A stretch of DNA of 64,000 nt, taken from the NCBI GenBank assembly GCA_030867875.1, contig JAOWCC010000787.1:186001-250000 (forward strand), read 5' to 3'. Source of the stretch: Actinernus sp. WN-2022. Its lineage: Eukaryota; Cnidaria; Anthozoa; Actiniaria; Actinernidae. The notes below the pieces were generated by a model. The model had not been told where the DNA came from, searched no databases, and worked only from the letters and a program-made list of their open reading frames with translations. The position numbers and the translations under genes were made by a program. Of this stretch, positions 56,133-64,000 are shown in pieces. Positions within the stretch are counted from its first letter, which is position 1. Each line of letters starts with the position of its first letter.

Positions 56133-58496
56133 AACTCTAAGTTGAAAGCCTGTATCACACAAAGTACCCAGTTCATCGTGTTCATCGTCCAAAACTCATA
56201 CTATAGAGCAAGTTTTCTTGGCTGAGGCTTGCAATTACAGGCAGAAATCATCGTTTTGTGTTGGAGAAATGAACGGAGAATTGTAGAGATGATCACTTCC
56301 GGCTACTGTGACGCGCGCTAAAAGTACAGTGAGTCCGTTACAACTGTTGCTTCTGCATTTTATTATTTGTTTTCGACTACGATAGATATCTTTTTACATA
56401 CAACCACCTTGATTTCGTCTTTAACATCAGAGCCATGTGATAGTGGTAGCGATTCGTTTCCAGATTTGGCACTTCAAGCTCTGCGTGAACCTCTAAAGAA
56501 ACCAGCCATTGAATAACCTTGTTGTTATTTTGCTCCCATCCTTCGATAACGGCTTGGGCAAAGCTTTCTCTGTTGGGAAATTTCTCAGTGTCGGCCCTAC
56601 TATAAGTCAGTAGATATATTGTTCGCTGAATTCGGCCCTCAAGCTCGGCATTATTAACACAGCTGATATGAGTCGTGATCGAAAATTCGTTAGCCGTTTC
56701 AAAGTTTGGCACATGCACGGCTTTAAAAAATGAATATTCACAAGCTATTGTGACTTTGAAATCGTAAATGTGTATCGGTATTAATAAATTTAGTAAAAAT
56801 GTATTTAAATTTAGAATTTTATTTTTTAAAGCCGTAATTCTATATTTTTTTCATATGCACGCCACCCCTCCCCCCTACTTTTATGACGTCATATAGGCAT
56901 GACGTCACTGTATGTATGGTCATATTAAGAATTTCATTTGGTGCCCATTTAGAGACAAAGACGGCTCAAAAAAGCTGGCACAATCTACTGAAGCTAATTA
57001 ACGGCCCTGGACGTGGGTGCAGTTCGCTCAGACAACCCCTGCCATTTAAGTCGGACCTCTTCAGCAATTTCCGGCTATTTTTAACACAATCCCCCTCCCC
57101 CATTTCAATGTTGGTTTTCGAGAAGACCGAAATGTTGCCTTTCTATCCCAACATTGTGAAGGGGGAGGGGGGACAAGCGAAGTCATAAAAAATGCCCGCG
57201 ATGTGTCAGAGGAGTTCGTTCAGTGTTCGGAATAGCCTTATTTTGTCGGGCGGTCCGTACTTAAATGGCGAAGGTTGTCTGAGGCGAGATTTTAGGTAGC
57301 TCACATGGTATAATTGTTAATAACGTCCAGGGAATTTAACGAAAACAGCTCCAAACGAGAGGGGGCAGTAAGCACTTGGTGGGAATACGGATGCGCTTGT
57401 CAATGCAAATTTGATGAAAAAGCCCGATACCCCGGGTAAAATAATATCCGAGGGCGTATCCAAATATTTTACTTAATTGTTTTCGCACAATTAGGTTCAG
57501 TGATCACACTCAATGCTCAAAAAAGTGGATAAAGGGGATTCGTTTATGCTGTAGATGTATCCGTTTCTACTGTTTTCAGTATTAATTCCGGTGCAGCATT
57601 TGCGTTTCATCAAATGTTCAAATTGTTTCATCAGTCTAGAAGCATGCGTGTTTCACAAAGCCCTTCAATCTATATATAGCTACTCAGTATAGAAACAGAA
57701 TTCCACCGGATTCCGCCTCGCAGTGCTGATCTCAATCCGATAGAGAATTGTTTCAACATAATTAAGTCATCTTTAGAGAAAGACGCTATCAAACAGAAAA
57801 TTACGCGCGAGTCGTTCGAGCAATTCAAAGCTCGTGTATCCCGGCATCTGAATAATATCCCACTACAGTTCGTTGACAACGCTGTTGAAAGCATGCCAAA
57901 AAGATTGCAGACTGTTGTAGAACAGAAGGGACATAGGACTAGATACTAGAGATGGAAAAGGACAACAACGGTTGCATATCCTGAGAACTGTCACTGCCGA
58001 TTTATTCGTGGTAACTGTAACCGTTACGTTACCCACTGAGCGTAGTGTAAAACTGATCTCGGACTCGGCCGATCAAGCCTGCTCTTACAAATTTATTCAT
58101 AACCCACTCCTGTCTAATATATAACAAATAACACAGTTTATAAAATGTTAATCCGTTCCAGAACTATTGCTATGGCTTGTTGGCCTTTTCCCCCGTTCGG
58201 CCCTGCATTTCAGCCGTGTCACGGCAGCAGTCACACAACAGCATAAGCTGTTGTTTTCCATCAGCATTTCTCCTCTCCATTTCTCCATGCAAAGTCACTT
58301 ATTTAGACGTATTTCCATGCACATATACCGTTAAAACGTTTTCATAACATATATACTGTTTAAGTTGTGTCATATAAAGCGTTCTAGAAGTACATAGGAT
58401 GCGCCGAAATGCTGGTTTGAACATTTCTCCGTTGTAACGGTTAATAAATTCAAATTTTAGATGGAGTTTTATTTACAATGAGGGGAGAAATGAGCA
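56133..58496 (+). repeat. Macrosatellite unit 20
   Basis: Full length. Rep relic 56377-56718, transposase relic 57680-57949. Confidence 0.93.
56377..56718 (-). pseudogene. Rep-like HUH fragment (unit 20)
   Basis: Product identical to the unit 1 copy. Confidence 0.55.
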
Positions 58497-60860
58497 AACT
58501 CTAAGTTGAAAGCCTGTATCACACAAAGTACCCAGTTCATCGTGTTCATCGTCCAAAACTCATACTATAGAGCAAGTTTTCTTGGCTGAGGCTTGCAATT
58601 ACAGGAAGAAATCATCGTTTTGTGTTGGAGAAATGAACGGAGAATTGTAGAGATGATCACTTCCGGCTACTGTGACGCGCGCTAAAAGTACAGTGAGTCC
58701 GTTACAACTGTTGCTTCTGCATTTTATTATTTGTTTTCGACTACGATAGATATCTTTTTACATACAACCACCTTGATTTCGTCTTTAACATCAGAGCCAT
58801 GTGATAGTGGTAGCGATTCGTTTCCAGATTTGGCACTTCAAGCTCTGCGTGAACCTCTAAAGAAACCAGCCATTGAATAACCTTGTTGTTATTTTGCTCC
58901 CATCCTTCGATAACGGCTTGGGCAAAGCTTTCTCTGTTGGGAAATTTCTCAGTGTCGGCCCTACTATAAGTCAGTAGATATATTGTTCGCTGAATTCGGC
59001 CCTCAAGCTCGGCATTATTAACACAGCTGATATGAGTCGTGATCGAAAATTCGTTAGCCGTTTCAAAGTTTGGCACATGCACGGCTTTAAAAAATGAATA
59101 TTCACAAGCTATTGTGACTTTGAAATCGTAAATGTGTATCGGTATTAATAAATTTAGTAAAAATGTATTTAAATTTAGAATTTTATTTTTTAAAGCCGTA
59201 ATTCTATATTTTTTTCATATGCACGCCACCCCTCCCCCCTACTTTTATGACGTCATATAGGCATGACGTCACTGTATGTATGGTCATATTAAGAATTTCA
59301 TTTGGTGCCCATTTAGAGACAAAGACGGCTCAAAAAAGCTGGCACAATCTACTGAAGCTAATTAACGGCCCTGGACGTGGGTGCAGTTCGCTCAGACAAC
59401 CCCTGCCATTTAAGTCGGACCTCTTCAGCAATTTCCGGCTATTTTTAACACAATCCCCCTCCCCCATTTCAATGTTGGTTTTCGAGAAGACCGAAATGTT
59501 GCCTTTCTATCCCAACATTGTGAAGGGGGAGGGGGGACAAGCGAAGTCATAAAAAATGCCCGCGATGTGTCAGAGGAGTTCGTTCAGTGTTCGGAATAGC
59601 CTTATTTTGTCGGGCGGTCCGTACTTAAATGGCGAAGGTTGTCTGAGGCGAGATTTTAGGTAGCTCACATGGTATAATTGTTAATAACGTCCAGGGAATT
59701 TAACGAAAACAGCTCCAAACGAGAGGGGGCAGTAAGCACTTGGTGGGAATACGGATGCGCTTGTCAATGCAAATTTGATGAAAAAGCCCGATACCCCGGG
59801 TAAAATAATATCCGAGGGCGTATCCAAATATTTTACTTAATTGTTTTCGCACAATTAGGTTCAGTGATCACACTCAATGCTCAAAAAAGTGGATAAAGGG
59901 GATTCGTTTATGCTGTAGATGTATCCGTTTCTACTGTTTTCAGTATTAATTCCGGTGCAGCATTTGCGTTTCATCAAATGTTCAAATTGTTTCATCAGTC
60001 TAGAAGCATGCGTGTTTCACAAAGCCCTTCAATCTATATATAGCTACTCAGTATAGAAACAGAATTCCACCGGATTCCGCCTCGCAGTGCTGATCTCAAT
60101 CCGATAGAGAATTGTTTCAACATAATTAAGTCATCTTTAGAGAAAGACGCTATCAAACAGAAAATTACGCGCGAGTCGTTCGAGCAATTCAAAGCTCGTG
60201 TATCCCGGCATCTGAATAATATCCCACTACAGTTCGTTGACAACGCTGTTGAAAGCATGCCAAAAAGATTGCAGACTGTTGTAGAACAGAAGGGACATAG
60301 GACTAGATACTAGAGATGGAAAAGGACAACAACGGTTGCATATCCTGAGAACTGTCACTGCCGATTTATTCGTGGTAACTGTAACCGTTACGTTACCCAC
60401 TGAGCGTAGTGTAAAACTGATCTCGGACTCGGCCGATCAAGCCTGCTCTTACAAATTTATTCATAACCCACTCCTGTCTAATATATAACAAATAACACAG
60501 TTTATAAAATGTTAATCCGTTCCAGAACTATTGCTATGGCTTGTTGGCCTTTTCCCCCGTTCGGCCCTGCATTTCAGCCGTGTCACGGCAGCAGTCACAC
60601 AACAGCATAAGCTGTTGTTTTCCATCAGCATTTCTCCTCTCCATTTCTCCATGCAAAGTCACTTATTTAGACGTATTTCCATGCACATATACCGTTAAAA
60701 CGTTTTCATAACATATATACTGTTTAAGTTGTGTCATATAAAGCGTTCTAGAAGTACATAGGATGCGCCGAAATGCTGGTTTGAACATTTCTCCGTTGTA
60801 ACGGTTAATAAATTCAAATTTTAGATGGAGTTTTATTTACAATGAGGGGAGAAATGAGCA
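58497..60860 (+). repeat. Macrosatellite unit 21
   Basis: Full length. Rep relic 58741-59082, transposase relic 60044-60313. Private acaggaagaa near 58605. Confidence 0.93.
58741..59082 (-). pseudogene. Rep-like HUH fragment (unit 21)
   Basis: Product identical to the unit 1 copy. Confidence 0.55.
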
Positions 60861-61570
60861 AACTCTAAGTTGAAAGCCTGTATCACACAAAGTACCCAGT
60901 TCATCGTGTTCAGCGTTCAAAACTCATACTATAGAGCAAGTTTTCTTGGCTGAGGCTTGCAATTACAGGCAGAAATCATCGTTTTGTGTTGGAGAAATGA
61001 ACGGAGAATTGTAGAGATGATCACTTCCGGCTACTGTGACGCGCGCTAAAAGTACAGTGAGTCCGTTACAACTGTTGCTTTTGCATTTTATTATTTGTTT
61101 TCGACTACGATAGATATCTTTTTACATACAACCACCTTGATTTCGTCTTTAACATCAGAGCCATGTGATAGTGGTAGCGATTCGTTTCCAGATTTGGCAC
61201 TTCAAGCTCTGCGTGAACCTCTAAAGAAACCAGCCATTGAATAACCTTGTTGTTATTTTGCTCCCATCCTTCGATAACGGCTTGGGCAAAGCTTTCTCTG
61301 TTGGGAAATTTCTCAGTGTCGGCCCTACTATAAGTCAGTAGATATATTGTTCGCTGAATTCGGCCCTCAAGCTCGGCATTATTAACACAGCTGATATGAG
61401 TCGTGATCGAAAATTCGTTAGCCGTTTCAAAGTTTGGCACATGCACTGTGAAGGGGGAGGGGGGACAAGCGAAGTCATAAAAAATGCCCGCGATGTGTCA
61501 GAGGAGTTCGTTCAGTGTTCGGAATAGCCTTATTTTGTCGGGCGGTCCGTACTTAAATGGCGAAGGTTGT
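60861..61570 (+). repeat. Macrosatellite unit 22, truncated terminal copy
   Basis: Unit positions 1-586 are joined directly to 1023-1146 (junction 61446/61447, 436 bp missing). The array then stops within ggttgt at 61570. No CRE pair and no transposase relic remain. Confidence 0.93.
61105..61446 (-). pseudogene. Rep-like HUH fragment (unit 22)
   Basis: Same 113-codon product. The left deletion breakpoint falls exactly at its GTG end, so the open frame no longer extends upstream as it does in other units. Confidence 0.55.
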
Positions 61571-62451
61571 AGTTGTCCTTTTTCCTTTTACGCATTCATA
61601 GATAAATTTAGCAATTTGTTTTTTGCACAACTCTATCGTTGTTTGGAGGGTTTGTGCTAAGTAAAAATACCTCATTAGGCGTCATTCTGTTTATTTTTAT
61701 TTTTATTTTTATTTGATCCTCCAAATAATCGAAAAGGTTTTTCCTTATACCCAAATGCTCCGACTCCCTCCCTCCCCCAAGTGTATTTTAAAGTGCCCCT
61801 AAACCCCATAACGAGCCAGAGATCATCGGAAGTTCGGAAATGCGTGCGGGCCGGTTGCTATGGAGTGACGTCATAGTCGTGGCAAATATCAATCATTATT
61901 GTGATTTGCGGTTTTCGCTTGATCGCTTTGGTAATTACTTTATATCAGCAAAGGCTTGTACACAAAACACGTTTGAGGATCTTCGATCTTGCGGATCCTG
62001 CGTTATTTCAGGGGCTGTACTTCAGTGCCAGTGGCATTTTGACATGAGCAGGAAATACAATATTATGAAATTAAGGTAAAGGATTGCTTCGCATACTGGA
62101 CTCGTGCTTCGACTTATGGACGTATCCGCTTTGCGCCGTGTTTTTCTCGCTGAATCGAGCGGCAAATTCTCCGCAGCACTGGCATCTTCTGAATTCGGAA
62201 ATTTGGGGCGTGAAATTTTGTAAGTTCCTGTCAAACACCTGGTTGCACGATCCCTTCGCAGTTTTCTTCGCCACTAACCGACAGCACTAGTGTCCAAATA
62301 GAAAATAGCGGGCTTTGGGATTTGAATGAATGGCTGCAGGCCGATTGTCGATGGAAAGGTGGGTGTCTCGCTACGACATTCGTCGTTTTGGCGGCAATTA
62401 TGTGCCAAAATCAGAAGAATTTCATGTTAGTGAATTATCAGTGGCTAATAA
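61571..62451. other. Non-array flank, no confident gene
   Basis: Sequence unrelated to the satellite begins here. It holds a (TTTTTA)n-like tract at 61690-61714, a GC-richer promoter-like patch near 61825-61875 and ATG frames of 74-79 codons (61840-62079, 62330-62554) with no recognisable domain. GT-type donor-like strings occur (aaggtaaag near 62075, tttgtaagt near 62218), but no exon structure can be assembled by eye. Confidence 0.5.
61825..61873 (+). promoter_or_regulatory. Candidate promoter: ETS-like and CRE sites
   Basis: tCGGAAGTt (61827-61834) resembles an ETS core. TGACGTCA at 61866-61873 is a perfect CRE, preceded by ggttgctatgg, which resembles an RFX X-box half. Such clusters are common in TATA-less animal promoters; no transcript evidence is available. 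Confidence 0.3.
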
Positions 62452-62968
62452 ACAATTGAAAATAACAAACCCCTTGCAATCGCTTACCGGTCAGGACGAA
62501 ACACCAACCCGCCACCGACTCCGCCAGCCGATTACGAGGAGATCCAAAGCTTAAAAGTATCTCTGGCGAGAGCAAACGAGGAAATTACATCCCTGAAGAC
62601 AGAACGAAGGAAATCGAGTAACGAACGCGTATGTATATATAAAGTAGAAGGAAATTATAAGGCAGCGAAAATGGCGGGAAGTCCCCCAAAGTTCAAGGTC
62701 CAGAAGAGCTTCAAAGGTACACATTTGGAGCATGATCAGCGATATTTGTGAGAAATATAAAGTCCCTCTGGTGTCCAGAATTCTGATGTGCAGTCAATGC
62801 TAAACCAAATCGCCGAAAAAGTGACCAAGAATAAAGGGTAAAGTAATTAAAGCATCTGACGTGATGCTTGGGGAAAGTGCCCCAAAATACTTCTACAGTC
62901 CCAGCACAGGCAGCCCAGACTCGACATATATTTCCCGCTTTTTGGGTTACCTGTGGTATGTTTCATAA
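62452..62968 (+). pseudogene. Frameshifted coding relic or exon series, unknown protein
   Basis: This is a chain of protein-like plus-strand segments in changing frames. The first, 62452-62751, is 99 codons without an initiating ATG. It includes a Pro-rich stretch (NTNPPPTPPADYEE) and a coiled-coil-like stretch (IQSLKVSLARANEEITSLK). The next frames read SDICEKYKVPLVSRIL (about 62736-62785), SDVQSMLNQIAEKVTKNKG (to stop 62839-62841) and, shifted by one, KVIKASDVMLGESAPKYFY onward to TAA at 62966-62968. A donor-like gtatgt follows NER near 62630 and an acceptor-like tccag precedes 62782, so short exons are possible. The tight spacing fits a decayed gene better. No family was recognised. Two AATAAA signals follow. 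Confidence 0.35.
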
Positions 62969-63028
62969 GCGATCTCGGAAGAGTTTACATAATTGCTCCT
63001 TGTGAATTCTCTTTTCCGATTCCTACGA

Positions 63029-63048
63029 AATAAATCTTCAATAATAAA
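63029..63048 (+). terminator. Two AATAAA polyadenylation signals
   Basis: AATAAA lies at 63029-63034 and 63043-63048, 60-80 bp after the last stop of the coding relic. This is consistent with the 3' end of a eukaryotic transcription unit or a retrocopy of one. Confidence 0.4.
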
Positions 63049-63199
63049 AGATTGATACTTAATGAAGTTTTGTGAGTGGTTTTGGGGTGATTTGGGGACT
63101 TCTAAAGCAGTTTATTAGGCCTCGAGGTTTTGACCGTTGGCCGCGTGTCTACCTCATAGCTACAAATATACACAAGGTATGCAGCTTCCACTAAGGCGC

Positions 63200-63595
63200 G
63201 ATATTGCAGAATATACAGAATATACCATTGTATATTTCCATGTATATTCTGTATAAATATACACTACTGTATATAGTGTATATAGTGTATATTCAGGCAT
63301 CACCTTGTAAAGAACGACAGAGTATATTCTGTATATAGTGTATATAGTGTACTGATATATATACACTTTATACACACTGTATAGTATAAAGTGTATATAG
63401 TGTATATTCAGGCATCACCTTGTAAAGAACGACAGAGTATATTCTGTATATAGTGTATATAGTGTAAATATATTCACTTTATACACACTGTATTGTATAA
63501 AGTGTATATAGTGTATATAGTGTATATTCAGGCATCACCTTGTAAAGAACCACAGAGTATATTCTGTATATAGTGTATATAGTGTAAATATATTC
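63200..63595. repeat. AT-rich minisatellite (tatagtgta motif; 115-120 bp higher order)
   Basis: Runs of tatagtgta alternate with the segment ggcatcaccttgtaaagaac, which occurs three times starting at 63296, 63411 and 63531. The periods are therefore 115 and 120 bp. Open frames here are low-complexity Tyr/Ile/Thr artefacts. Confidence 0.85.
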
Positions 63596-64000
63596 AAATT
63601 CCCCAACTGATCGAATACACACGTAAACACACACTTCGTTGTTTGGCACAGGAGAGAAGTTTATTAAGAATTAGAAAATAAATACAACACTGAGCTAAAA
63701 CAATAAACCTCTCTGCCACCCATTTTATGAAACTAACCCAGGGTGGGCGGGTGGGAAAATCGAAAATAACGTTTGAGACTACTGTTAATCCACATGCGAC
63801 TCCGATCACATCCAGCAAAGGAACTAACTGAAATCAGATCTACCAGCATCCGTCAGTTATGCAATTAATCCCTTTGAGCACGTGCCCAAATGAAGCAAAT
63901 TCCCCAACTGATCGAATACACACGTAAACACACACTTCGTTGTTTGGCACAGGAGAGAAGTTTATTAAGAATTAGAAAATAAATACAACACTGAGCTAAA
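63596..64000. repeat. 301-bp tandem repeat, first copy and part of the second
   Basis: ccccaactgatcgaatacac starts at 63601 and again at 63902, and the match continues to the window end, giving a 301-bp period. It includes a stretch with aataaata. It may be a satellite continuing to the right or a pair of terminal repeats; only about 100 bp of the second copy is visible. Confidence 0.8.

Larger units (their letters stand above)
1..61570 (+). repeat. Macrosatellite array, 2364-bp unit, 22 copies
   Basis: The whole stretch apart from the insertion at 5399-16984 is one head-to-tail array in a single orientation. The phase used here starts each unit at the sequence that opens the window (aactctaagttgaaagcc), so the array probably continues leftward. 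Eighteen intact or interrupted copies have the canonical 2364-bp length to within a few bases; units 5, 14 and 22 carry internal deletions. Pairwise differences are a handful of bases per unit. The unit is a composite of transposon relics: a HUH Rep fragment at unit positions 245-586 (minus), two CRE sites at 752-775, a C/G-tract inverted repeat at 959-1040 and a Tc1/mariner transposase fragment at 1548-1817 (plus). The array ends abruptly at 61570, unit position 1146. Confidence 0.97.

Noticed and set aside
61840..62290. Short ATG frames of 67-79 codons on both strands in the right flank
   Set aside because: They overlap one another on opposite strands, show no domain, and no splice structure could be supported by eye.
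63160..63375. 71-codon Tyr/Ile/Thr-rich frame
   Set aside because: It is an artefact of the tatagtgta minisatellite.
63596..64000. Pair of retrotransposon LTRs
   Set aside because: The two copies are only 301 bp apart with no internal coding region or TG...CA ends, so a tandem repeat is the simpler reading.

Overview
The window is eukaryotic repeat DNA, most likely from an invertebrate animal. A cnidarian-like host is only a guess. The evidence is a macrosatellite built from decayed DNA transposons, a Polinton/adintovirus-like family B DNA polymerase element, AATAAA signals and no prokaryotic operon organisation. No ribosomal, tRNA or confident host gene is present.

Layout. (1) 1-61570 is a head-to-tail macrosatellite with a 2364-bp period, all copies in one orientation. 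There are 22 copies, the last truncated, and the window opens inside the array. Each full unit carries, on the minus strand, the N-terminal part of a Rep-like HUH endonuclease (113 codons, motifs I and II, motif III lost, no ATG) and, on the plus strand, the C-terminal part of a Tc1/mariner transposase. It also holds two consensus CRE sites (TGACGTCA), a C/G-tract inverted repeat and a 15-bp inverted repeat around a 119-bp segment. Copies are almost identical; the differences are shared between neighbours, as expected from unequal exchange or gene conversion. Units 5, 14 and 22 have internal deletions.

(2) 5399-16984 is the most notable feature: an 11,586-bp, almost perfect palindrome inserted into unit 3 and flanked by a 5-bp (or 6-bp) target duplication. 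Each 5.77-kb arm carries, from the outer end inward, a terminal TATA-containing repeat, subterminal repeats, a basic 10-residue-repeat ORF, a small zinc-finger ORF, a protein-primed type B DNA polymerase and a 195-residue HTH/coiled-coil/membrane protein. The arms meet tail to tail at pentamer repeats and a 42-base unpaired centre. The polymerase is intact in the right arm (1157 aa) and carries two compensating one-base indels in the left arm. No integrase, capsid or ATPase gene is visible.

(3) 61571-64000 is non-array DNA. It has a possible ETS/CRE promoter, a frameshifted gene relic followed by two AATAAA signals, an AT-rich minisatellite and the start of a 301-bp tandem repeat.

The polymerase element appears to be a recent or conversion-maintained palindromic dimer of a linear, protein-primed selfish DNA that landed inside an old satellite. 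The satellite itself was built from relics of rolling-circle and cut-and-paste elements. This interpretation is inference; the palindrome, the duplication and the motifs are read directly from the sequence.
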